Below are positions 35,101 through 45,208 of a stretch of DNA of 64,000 nucleotides, piece after piece; the first letter of the stretch is position 1; each line of letters begins with the position of its first letter. The position numbers and the translations under genes were made by a program. The stretch comes from Neoarius graeffei (Eukaryota > Chordata > Actinopteri > Siluriformes > Ariidae), in contig NC_083578.1 in NCBI RefSeq assembly GCF_027579695.1, positions 1,938,768-2,002,767 on the forward strand, read 5' to 3'. The notes under the pieces are model-generated. The model was given only the letters and a program-made list of their open reading frames with translations, ran no database searches and was not told where the DNA came from.

Positions 35101-36593
35101 TGGTGCACAATCGAAAAAGTCAAGGACTGACTTCTCGGAATGGGAGGAGGATGCAGGAGGTGAATTTGTGGATGAAGTAGGGGAGTATTCCTCCACAAAC
35201 TTCCATATATCAATGGATCAGCAGAGGAAAATCTACTTTCCTTTTGGGAGAAACACGGGCAGGCATTTCCACGACTACAGCACCTCGCCAAGAGAATTTT
35301 ATGCATTCCAGCAACAAGTGCTGCGAGCGAGCGCTCCTTCAGCACAGCAGGGCGCGTTATAGAGGCCAGGCGCTCTCGCCTAAAACCCGACACAGTAGAT
35401 GCCATTTTATTCTTGCATAGTGCAAAGAAAAAAAATCTAGACACACCTTTTGTTGTTTGTTCTTTAGACACATTGTGTGGTATTTGATGTCGTTTATGTT
35501 CTGAAGATTGTGTCGGGTGATTGATAACGGTTTATAAGCTACTGTAGGCACATAGGCCCATGCCGTTTATTTTATTAACATATTTTTTAAAATAATTTCA
35601 ACAACTTACCAAACCACAAGTGGCTATAGGCAACGCGCAGATATTTTGTTTGTTAGCTGATGCTATGCCGTTTATTTTTTGTATAGGCATAGGCCCACTA
35701 TTATTTTTATTTAGCCTAAACTGTTCAACTACATACGTGGCTATAGGGCATGTGACATATTTTCTTTTGTTAGGTAGGCCTATTTATTTTCATGTTTTTC
35801 TTGCACGTCATCCCTATTTGACAGATTTGGCATTGCTCGATATCAATAAAGGTTCATCAGTCTTGTCAAGCATTTGGTCTTTTCCGATATTAAACGGAGC
35901 CCCCCCGCACCCCCTTCTTCACACACACACACACACACACACAAGCCCAAACAATTCGCAAGTTGTTGTATGTCGTGTCTCGTCTATCAGACAAACATGC
36001 AGGCTCGTGGTCGTGGATGACTCGTTTCGATAGCCTATCAGTTGAAAACAGCCAGACACTGTACTAGTGCCTACTTGAGGAATAGGCATTTGAATTGCTA
36101 TAGTTCAAGTACGGACGTTCGTTGGTTGTTATAAACAATTAGGGAACATTCACGTTGTCCAATGGAGCAAAATTTGAAATAAATGAGCTACGTTTTTTTT
36201 TCATCGAGGCTCCAATTGGCGGATGGTGGGCGGGCTCGGTTTTGAAAATTGGTGAAAAAACGTTTGTGCAAATGGATAGCGGGTGGATAGTGGTTTTGTG
36301 AGGCGGTTGCGGAAGAAAAAATAACCCATCTGCGCATCTCTAGTAGCTACCTAATTATAAGTTACACAAACAAACATTGCAAGTCATGTACAGATGTAAA
36401 AAACCCACGCACAATCAACCAAGGGGATGTGGACAAAAAAAACAAAAACAAATGAAATACAGAACATTTATTAAGCAGCTGTTTGAGTTTTAGTAGAGGT
36501 GGAGTTTACCTGTAGGCTGTAGGTCTCTGTTTCATGCATCATCACCTTCATCGTCAACCCTGGAGAAATCTGCGTGCTCACCATTCTGCACGT

Positions 36594-36642
<49 letters not shown>

Positions 36643-38733
36643 CTATACTAATGTAAGGTACATAAACATCTAAATATTGTTCATCACAAATTTAATAGAA
36701 CTACGCTCTTTTATATAATAAATAACAACACTAAAATGTGGTTTAGCTAGTTGGTAGCAAACACAGTAGTGCGCATCATCACAGAAATGACATGGGGGGG
36801 AATTACTCTCTGATAACCTGAACCCTGCAGATCACAGTGAACATCTCTTTGTTCTAATACACTCATGTTACGGTACTATGTAGTGTGCATAATTCTCCAG
36901 TGTAGGGAACAGGAAGTAGGGAACAGGGAGTAGGGAAACACTGAACACAGAGCACTGCAAACTGACCTGAAGTTCTCGTGTGTAACAGAGAGGTGACTAT
37001 TTCATGAACATCTCATCTCATTATCTCTAGCCGCTTTATCCTGTTCTACAGGGTCGCAGGCAAGCTGGAGCCTATCCCAGCTGACTACGGGTGAAAGGCG
37101 GGGTTCACCCTGGACAAGTCGCCAGGTCATCACAGGGCTGACACATAGACACAGACAACCATTCACACTCACATTCACACCTACGCTCAATTTAGAGTCA
37201 CCAGTTAACCTAACCTGCATGTCTTTGGACTGTGGGGGAAACCGGAGCACCCGGAGGAAACCCACGCGGACACGGGGAGAACATGCAAACTCCGCACAGA
37301 AAGGCCCTCGCCGGCCACGGGGCTCGAACCCAGACCTTCTTGCTGTGAGGCGACAGCGCTAACCACCGTGCCGCCCCATTTCATGAACATGATAAACATT
37401 TTAAAAACTGATCTCCAAACCTGCCGCGGTGGAGGATACAGCCTGCTAACACCAGGGGGCAGCGCTGACACGTCTGCAGGATCAGAGCAGCCTTCAGCAA
37501 CAACAACGGATCAATCTGAGAGAGAGAGACTATTTAAATTATAATCATAAATCATACAGAGCACTAATTCCTGTACATTAAATATTACATGTTTCATCTT
37601 ACACCTATTTGTTCTTTCTAATTCATAATTTGTATGAATTTTAATTCATTTCCCATTTACTGATAACTGCAATTACACCGTATGAGATTTGCAACAGAAA
37701 TAAACTGTGTTATTGTTAATATTTTTGATCAGGAGTGTGTGTTAGGTACAGTACATGTGTGTAGTCGACAGTTCTGAGGCAGGTGAAGATGTGGTGGAGC
37801 TCAGTAGCGCCGCCCTGCAGGTAGGACAGATAGCGAGCCCAGCGTACAACAAGTTCCTCCTGAGTGTGGAGCTACAGCAGGGAGGAGGAAGAGCACAGAG
37901 ACACTGGGCAGTGAGACGTACCTTCTTTCAACAGAACAGGGCGGGGCTTATTTCCACTCTTTGAAAGTCAGTAATGATGGTGATTAAATAACTGATCAGC
38001 GTTTGTACCTGATAGCTGCGACGCACTGAGCCGTTATAGAAACAGAACAGATCAATGATCTGATCCAGAAAATCACACAGACTGACATCTGGGAGATCAT
38101 TTACACAGCTCAGAGCCTGAGAGAGAGAGAGAGAGAGAGAGACAAAGAGAAATGGGGTGGGATTCATCATCAACTCCATATTAATGAACCTGTTAGTTTG
38201 GATCTCTCACACACACCCAGAGGAAGTTGTCTCTCATGCGGATGGCAAATTTGCTCCTGCGCAGACGGAGCAGACGGACAGGAGACGCAGAAATCTCTGA
38301 CACACAGCGACTCACACCGGCCAGCTGACCACACATCAGCTCCTGCTGATCCAACGGAGTCTGTAACACACACACGCACACACAGATTTAATGGGCGAGT
38401 TGTATGAACAAACAGACAGACAGACAGACAGTTCTTACGTGTTCAGGGTAGTAGTAGCAGATGCCAGCGCGGGTCAGATCACCTTCTTCCCGAACTTTAG
38501 AGCGATCATACAGGAAAAAACAACTGCAGCTGAAAACATCACAACACACACACTATTATTATTGCACGTGTTTAGTTCAAACTCACAATATAGGTCTAAG
38601 TGCCATCACTGAAAATTGTCTCTCTCTCTCTCTATCCCTGCTTTGCTCTCTCTGTCCCAGTGTGTGTATGATCTCACAGTGAGCTCTCAGTGTGTCGTGT
38701 TTCAGCCATCAGTGCCGAGTGATTCAGGGACAT
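31477..38733 (-). CDS. hps4: Hermansky-Pudlak syndrome 4 protein, BLOC-3 subunit (12 coding exons)
   Basis: Exons in order: 38733-38678, 38523-38439, 38360-38217, 38116-38009, 37871-37755, 37515-37421, 36585-36510, 33163-33024, 32951-32381, 32113-31987, 31827-31740, 31648-31477. They total 1779 nt (592 aa), all phases closing. HPS4 landmarks: [20 protein letters not shown] near residue 19, [36 protein letters not shown], the acidic low-complexity middle (exon 9), [13 protein letters not shown], and the conserved C-terminus [15 protein letters not shown]. Human HPS4 is about 700 aa; the shortfall is in the variable middle. HPS4 with HPS1 forms BLOC-3, the Rab32/38 exchange factor needed for melanosomes and other lysosome-related organelles. 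A 5' non-coding exon with a donor near 39736 is likely. Intron 7 holds a 3.1-kb hAT transposon; intron 6 holds a SINE 43 bp from exon 6. Confidence 0.96.
31937..31963. repeat. (TG)n microsatellite downstream of hps4 exon 10
   Basis: Reads (AC)n in hps4 sense, 24 nt beyond the exon 10 donor; complementary to the tract at 32116-32159. Confidence 0.9.
32116..32159. repeat. (CA)22 microsatellite forming the hps4 exon 10 acceptor region
   Basis: Reads (UG)n in the transcript and runs directly into the UAG acceptor, replacing a normal polypyrimidine tract. Confidence 0.93.
33265..36342 (+). mobile_element. hAT transposon 1 with perfect 8-bp target duplication (hps4 intron 7)
   Basis: Termini TAGAGATGCGCGGATGG and CCATCTGCGCATCTCTA, flanked on both sides by GTAGCTAC (33257-33264 and 36343-36350), the 8-bp duplication of hAT elements. 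Length 3078 bp. Subterminal GCGGATNNGCGGGTG-type motifs recur at both ends. The transposase lies in opposite orientation to hps4. Confidence 0.95.
33523..35460 (+). pseudogene. BED-finger hAT transposase of element 1, frameshifted
   Basis: The Met at about 33523 opens [24 protein letters not shown]-type zinc finger follows ([11 protein letters not shown] ... SNMVHHRC), then a Hermes-like DNA-binding segment ([20 protein letters not shown]) and the start of the RNase-H-like domain ([19 protein letters not shown]). The frame breaks near 34150-34180 and continues in another frame (VLATVEFDP ... [15 protein letters not shown] ... [10 protein letters not shown]) to about 34987. A candidate intron of about 110 bp (34989-35097) precedes the last part, where another shift is needed to read the C-terminal dimerisation motif [17 protein letters not shown] near 35310-35360. 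At least two frameshifts, so not functional as it stands. Confidence 0.88.
36592..36640. repeat. (CA)n microsatellite before hps4 exon 7
   Basis: Reads (UG)n in transcript sense shortly upstream of the exon 7 acceptor at 36586. Confidence 0.9.
37012..37377 (-). mobile_element. tRNA-headed SINE, copy 9 (hps4 intron 6)
   Basis: 13-bp duplication ATTTCATGAACAT at 36999-37011 and 37378-37390. Its edge lies only 43 bp from the exon 6 donor, in the same sense as hps4. Confidence 0.95.
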
Positions 38734-39994
38734 GGTGCTGATTAAACTGGACCTTTATCAGAGACACTCCGTCCTCCGTCTTCTGTCCATCCTGAGTGGA
38801 GCTGAGATGCTGCACAGAAGAAAAACAATACAAAAATTATTATATCATCTGTAAATTTATAACCTATAAAGCTAATTATCAGAAATTAGTGTTGAATTAT
38901 TTTATATAATTATAATATAAAAGCCTTGTTTGTGTATTATTTACATTTTTGTCTTAGGTAATTATTAAGTGCTTTTTAATCTTAATTGTCTGTTCATTAT
39001 TTTTGTTCTTTAAAACTTATTTATACCTCATTATTTATGTATCTGTATGATGTTATGCGGAATGTACAGCAATTAAATAAAATTAAACAAGTCTTGAATA
39101 ATTATATGTAAATCCTAATTTTAAAACATGGAACGAATCCAAATCCTTTTAGTTCAAAAATCTGAATGTTGATAACAAGGTCTAAAAATAACTGTTCGTT
39201 TAATAAATTAAAGAATATCAGTATCACTTTAAAATAATGCGTTATTTCTCCTATCCGCTTTATGCCAAGCCCGCCTCCTGCTCTTTGATTGGCTAACTGG
39301 TGCTTCAGAAAAAATCTTAACCAATCGTAGAACCCAGAACGCTCAGGAAGCGTCGAATTAGTAACCAATTACAGCGAACGGGGGGGATTTGTCTGAATAT
39401 GGGTGGCTATAGAAAAACCCCGCAATTGTAGTGTGTTAATTAAATTTCGATTTGTAAAATTATTCATGACGCTTCTCAAAAAAAAAATGTTCACTGAACT
39501 TTTTAGAATCAGACTGCGGCGTTTTATGCTTCTTTCAGAGAATGTCAGTATTGTAACATAAAAGAATCAGAAATGTTGGTTCCTCAAAAAAGTTAGCAAA
39601 CTGTGCTAAAAAGGAACCGTTAACATGAAGCTAATGCAATGCTAATCGCTTGCCGCACATTTTGACAGTTAAGTCAGATTAAAATCGTGATTAGAAAATT
39701 CTGTTGTTAAAATCAGTTGATGTTAAACTCACCTGTCAGTCCAAACTCACTCAGGGCTTCTGCATCACCTTCACTTTAAAAACACCGAATTAAACAAAAA
39801 GCTAAGATTTTATTTCCCCCTAACGGGACATTACCTGCGCGCGCACTCTCTCTCTTTTTCCTCAGTTTTAAAGACTTAATTTAAAAGTCAATCTTCCTAA
39901 AGTCTGGAATGTTGGTCACAAGAGTGAGTCATGTGAGAGCGGCGCTGTCCCAAACCCCCTGCGGACTCACTCAGCAGTGCGCGAAACCGGTCCG

Positions 39995-40015
39995 AGACCT
40001 GCGCATGCGCACTAT
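39995..40015. promoter_or_regulatory. palindromic NRF1-type site
   Basis: TGCGCATGCGCA at 40000-40011 is a perfect match to the nuclear respiratory factor 1 motif. It lies in a GC-rich patch about 220 bp upstream of the likely hps4 first exon and 380 bp beyond the cox6a1 stop. Confidence 0.5.
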
Positions 40016-40396
40016 TCCAGCGTACTGCCTAGGACAGTAGTGTGCACGCAGCGAAACTAGAAATACGGCATGCACAGAGGGACAAATTCGATCAAGAATA
40101 TCGTTGTGTAAATAGATTTCCATTCACATTGTACCCAAGTGTCAAATGTGTGCATTCTACACAACTTATACAAACTAAAGGACACAAGAGACACCTTTAT
40201 AATTTAAGGATTGTATATTTTATTCAGGCTCACACAGTGGTCTAGGGTGAGTCACTGCACCCATGAGCAAGAAGTCACACACACAATTTAAACATGTTGG
40301 GACGTAAACTGAAATAATGGAGCATGGTCCAGGAGTTAAGAGAAGGGGGGATGAGGAAGCCCTCTGGTCCCGATTGATGGGGAAGCCCTGCGTCCT

Positions 40397-42076
40397 TTAT
40401 TCGTGGCCCTCGTATCCATCAGGAAGAGGGTTGACATGGGAGTTGTGGAAGAGGGACTTGTTCCCATCACCCCATGGAAAACGCTGCAGAGCAGGAAAAT
40501 CAGAAATAAACTCATTACAGTGGAGATAAATGAACAAGAGCGAGACAGAATACACTCCATATGAGCACATCTTTAAGGACAGTAACCTGAACTGAAACTG
40601 TCATGTCCAAGACAAACAGATCAACACGATTTTTTTTTTTTTTGGAGCTGTAATTTATAGTTTAAACGCTGTATGCTTCTGTAGTGATATCATGATTAAT
40701 TATATCAGTGTACATTTGAGATATCATGAGATCTTTTTATTAAAGAACATTAAATAAAAAACCCTACAAATTAAAATTAAATTTACACAATGGAGGGTTT
40801 ATCATTGAATTATCCTTTTTCAGTTCAACACTTTGTGGACTGTGTTATAAAACATGAGCATTGTGATGCACATCATGTCTGAAAAATACTGCGATCTTTC
40901 CATCATCTTGCCTCGTTCCTGGTTTTAGTGCTTCATCAGCTCATTTTATTAATCATGATCATTCCAAGTTCAGCTTTATCATCAATCATTATCAGCCATT
41001 TCTCCTGACTGGTACCGGAGACTCTTACCATTAAAAAAAAAAACCTTCAGCTTACAGAAAATCCACATCAGTTATTTTTAATCCATTTATCATCAGCAGA
41101 GCACGCACGGTACACGTACCTGTGAATGAGCAGTTACTATGGAAACGATAAGATATTAGAGCGTGTACATCAATATAAACCTGTGCTACTGTCAGAGCTG
41201 CTGTTATAGAGAATTAATCAACACCACCAACACCTTCTGACCAATCAGAGTCCAGAATTCAGCAGCACTGTGGTGTAAATGAAGATGATGGCAGAGCCAG
41301 GCTTTTCAAACTATTTTTAGAGAGAGCACTTGTGTGTGTATCATGTGATTTGTGTGTGTGTCACCTTGCTGCGGATGCGGAGGTGTGTGTAGGGGATGAA
41401 CTCTGGCTGATCGTGGCTGTGGTTCTGAGCCTTCAGGAAGGCATTCAGCATGCATACTCCAACTCCCGGCAGAGCCACCAAGAAGGTCAGCAGCTTCCAA
41501 GTCTTCACTAAAAGACATGAGGAGATGATCAGTGAGCATGTTAGTGTGATCCACATCACCTTTACAGCCCTCAGTTTACTGTCTACAACAGGCCAATAAT
41601 ATCAACACAGACAGATAGATAGCGCGAGTTATTATTTAAAAAGTCTAACATTATATTAAACAAATTATAGTTGCCCATTCATACTATTTAATAAAAAAAA
41701 AAAAAATCATGATTCTGCACACTCTTTTACCAAACCAGCATGCAAACATAACTATAATTATTAAATAAAAACAAGACATCAAATTATGCTCTAAAATTTG
41801 TAAAATATAGCAAAACTATATTCTGTCAAATTATATACAAAATGAAGAGTACAGTTAGCCAACATGAAGATTAGCATTAGCTCCAACAAGGTCACTTTCT
41901 CCAGAAGAGTTAAACCACTACTTTTATTTAACATATTATTTTATAAAAAGTATATTTAGTTATTTAATGATTTTACCTCCTTGCTCCCCGTGGGCCGCTG
42001 CGGCTGAAAGCTGCCGTGTCTGAGCCGCAGAAACGGAGCGCAGCAGAGTCCGAGAGAGCCGTCCAAACGCCGCCAT
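40397..42076 (-). CDS. cox6a1: Cytochrome c oxidase subunit 6A (mitochondrial), 3 exons, 109 aa
   Basis: Exons 42076-41977, 41507-41365 and 40483-40397, 330 nt including TAA, all phases closing. The N-terminus [20 protein letters not shown] is an Arg/Ser/Ala-rich mitochondrial presequence. The single membrane segment is [20 protein letters not shown]. The intermembrane-side tail contains [13 protein letters not shown] and ends [15 protein letters not shown] then [11 protein letters not shown], the COX6A signature. COX6A is a nuclear-encoded regulatory subunit of complex IV in the inner membrane. It resembles the ubiquitous (liver-type) isoform A1 more than the heart isoform; that choice also rests on synteny. 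Upstream of the start are inverted CCAAT (GATTGG near 42231), CCAAT (near 42275) and a GC-rich GCACGCGCGGGG, typical of housekeeping mitochondrial promoters. Confidence 0.97.
41112..41280 (-). repeat. dispersed non-coding repeat, copy 1
   Basis: Reverse complement of the 44497-44640 repeat: shared strings include AATTCAGCAGCACT, GAATTAATCAACACC, and CCTGTGAATGAGC with GTTACTATGG. A fragment recurs near 63455-63478. Family unknown. Confidence 0.65.
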
Positions 42077-42079
42077 TTT

Positions 42080-42392
42080 GCTTTACCACTGAAACACAGG
42101 AAAACGGAAGCGGAAATTGTGTTAATAACACGCAGTGTGGTTTATTCATGTATTGAACCCACCCGTTTTATGACACGCTTCCGTGTTCCTTGGCGGTAGA
42201 GGCGACAAGGATCAGATAGCCTGCTCTGTGATTGGATAATGCCTGACGCACGCGCGGGGATTGTTGAGTATTAGCCAATGGTAGAGGGTTTTGTCTAAAT
42301 ACAGGTGGGAAGTACACACAACGGATGAATGAACGAATGTGTGGCCACAAATGAGAAATTGCTTCCATTTTGTTGTTGAGATTGTTCTAAAA

Positions 42393-42423
<31 letters not shown>

Positions 42424-45050
42424 ATGTAATCATAACAAGTGAGTTATATTCACCAACCCCATTTCCAGAAAAGTTGGGATATTTTCCAAAATGCAATAAA
42501 AGCAAAAATCTGTGATTTGTTAATTCATGCGAATTCAACTGACAAAAGTACAAAGAAAAGATTTAAGTTTTACTGACCGACTTAATTGTATTTTGTAAAT
42601 ATAAACGATCTCATATCTGATATACCACAAAAAAAGCCAGCCAATATTATTTAAACATGTAATATTAGTAATTTGTATTGTGACTACAGTGTAGAACAAA
42701 ACTGAAGAAATCAAAACTATGAAATAACATCTGGAACATCTCTGGAATTATGTGGTAAGCAAAAAAGTGTTTGATATTTTAGATTCTTCAGCATATCCAG
42801 CGCTTATCTTGATGACACTTTGCACACTATTGTCATTTTCTTAACCAGCTTCATGATGGAGTCACCTGGAACACTTTTCACTTAACAGCTGTGTCTCATT
42901 AAAAGGCCATTAGTGGACGAGTTTCATGTCTTCTTAATGCGTTTGAGATCAAACAGTAAACAGTAAATAATAAAAATAAATACAGTAAATAGCCCGATTC
43001 CACAACTGTATATTACATCAAGAACTGAACAACTAAGTAAAGAGAAACGTCATCCATCATTACTTTAAGACATGAAGTGACTTTTAATTAATAAAAATAA
43101 AGAATGGAATTAGAAGGTGTGTACAAATTCTTGGCTTTATATATAAAACTTTGTATTATTTAAAAAAAAAACGAGTTCAGACTAGAGTTTTTGTTGTTCT
43201 CAGGGTTTTTATTGAGTTACTCAACAATCATTAATGTACTTTGACCCTTTAAAAAAACATTCTATATAACCTACTTTATAAATACATGAGATGAATATAT
43301 TATTTATTGTGCACATACACACACATATAACACCATGAATATTGATGTTTTATTCCTAAAATCCTAACCATGAATCCTGACATGAAATAACATGCTCTTT
43401 TTATGGACAGATGATCAGATGATGTTCTGAAGTGTTTGTAATTCTAGAAATTCTGCATTCTGTGTTGATCTACAGGTTAATATTCAACACACCGGAGCTC
43501 TCCACATTAAACTCCTGTGTTCGGTGCAGTTACTGACCTTCACATCATAAACACACCGTGATTTCTGGAGATTTATTCTGTTAATTCTTGGGGATTTTAG
43601 AAGGTGAAGGAGCTCAGAGACACACTTCTGTGCCGTCGTGATCTGGTGAGAATTTCAGATTCCCTTATGATCCATTTCTTTTAAAAAAAATACACACTAA
43701 TAAACAATTTTACAACATAATAATAATAAAAAAAATAAAATAATAATAATCATCATCATAAAAAGTTGAGCTTTTTTAACATTTTGGTTTCAATAGTAAA
43801 GATTCTAAATAACAGCACATTAACTTAACCTTTTCGATCTGGATATTAGTGATTATTGTCAGTGTTATTGTCAGATCTAAAATGTGCTTTTAGTGATCTG
43901 TATTTACAATCCTGTGCAAAAGTATTAGGCACCCTATTTTTTTCATACAAACTTTGTTACAGATTTCTATTTTATGATTTGTACATTATTGAGTCAAAAC
44001 ATTACAAAAACATTTTAGAGTCCAAACATTTGTGTTTTCACACAAAATTAAATGTTACAGGGAAAAAAAGTTTGTATCTGAGCAGCATATTCCATAAGAG
44101 ACACTTTTCAGATGAAAAAAGAAAGCATAATGAAGGCTGCTGGGTTTTGGTGTGAAATGAAGAAGTGAGTGTGACAGTCAAAGTGTCCAGAAGAACTGCG
44201 GCTGGTTCTGTAAGATGCTCAGGAAAACCTACAGATCATTTCCACATAAAACTGCACTCACTGGACCAGAGACGGATATATATTTTTTAAAGCAAAGGGT
44301 CGTCTCACACCAAATACTGACTTTGTTATATTGATTTATTATGGCTTACTGATTACTGTTTATAGTATTTTTTTAATGTTGAAACATTTAATTTCATTAT
44401 TTTTAAGACATTTTTGGTCGACAGCATTATTCAGCTGTATTAGATATTAGCAATATACTATATTATCTGATTATTAATAATTATTACTAATTATATCAGA
44501 GTGCTGCTGAATTCTGGACTGATTCTGATTGCTCAGAAGGTGTTGATTAATTTTCTATAACAGCAGGTTTATATTAATGCTGTTGTTTGTTATCAATGCG
44601 TTATGGTGTCTATAGTAACAGCTCATTCACAGGGTACATCCCACTGTTAATAAACAGGTTAAAAAAAAAGTTTAATCGTTAATATGGTGAAGTTTTCTGT
44701 CAGGAGAAATGTGTTTTTGTGACGTCTCTGTAAGGAGTCTCCAGTGTGAGTGCTGTGTAACAGTCAGAGGTGAAGCTGGAATTGTAAGGTTTCTGATGTC
44801 TTCAGGACAGAGGAAAAGTTTACACTTCTTCTTTACGGTTTCTCAGGAACACGATGGAACAAGCTGTGTTTTTTGTCTTATGAACATAAGTGAGACAAGG
44901 ACTAACCAGCTTCATGAACATTAAATGTAACTACAAACAGATAAAAAGTCTGATGTCGTTCTTTTGTAAAGGAAAAAATTTAACTGCGAGTGAGGTGCTG
45001 TAATATAAGGGGAATAAAACATTCAGGGAAGTGCCATTATAGGAAAATAC
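42080..45050. other. AT-rich intergenic region between cox6a1 and the lectin gene
   Basis: No gene found. Holds an (ATAA)n run at 42390-42424, a Tc1-like terminal fragment near 42455-42480 (ACCCCATTTCCAGAAAAGTT), the dispersed repeat at 44497-44640, and short poly(A/T) runs. Confidence 0.5.
44497..44640 (+). repeat. dispersed non-coding repeat, copy 2
   Basis: Partner of the inverted copy at 41112-41280: AGTGCTGCTGAATTCTGGAC ... GGTGTTGATTAATTTTC ... CTATAGTAACAGCTCATTCA. Confidence 0.65.
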
Positions 45051-45074
45051 TCAGCTTTATTTTCCTAAAGCGGC

Positions 45075-45075
45075 A

Positions 45076-45145
<70 letters not shown>
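45075..45145. repeat. (CA)34 microsatellite
   Basis: Long CA run just upstream of the lectin first coding exon. Confidence 0.95.
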
Positions 45146-45146
<1 letters not shown>

Positions 45147-45208
45147 GTTTATTGCTTATTGATATTAATATGTGAGTCATGTGCATAGCTTTTTCTCATT
45201 GTACAGGA

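Noticed and set aside
40042-40245. 67-aa ORF between cox6a1 and hps4
   Set aside because: Short, no domain, and in the promoter/3' flank interval; no support as a gene.
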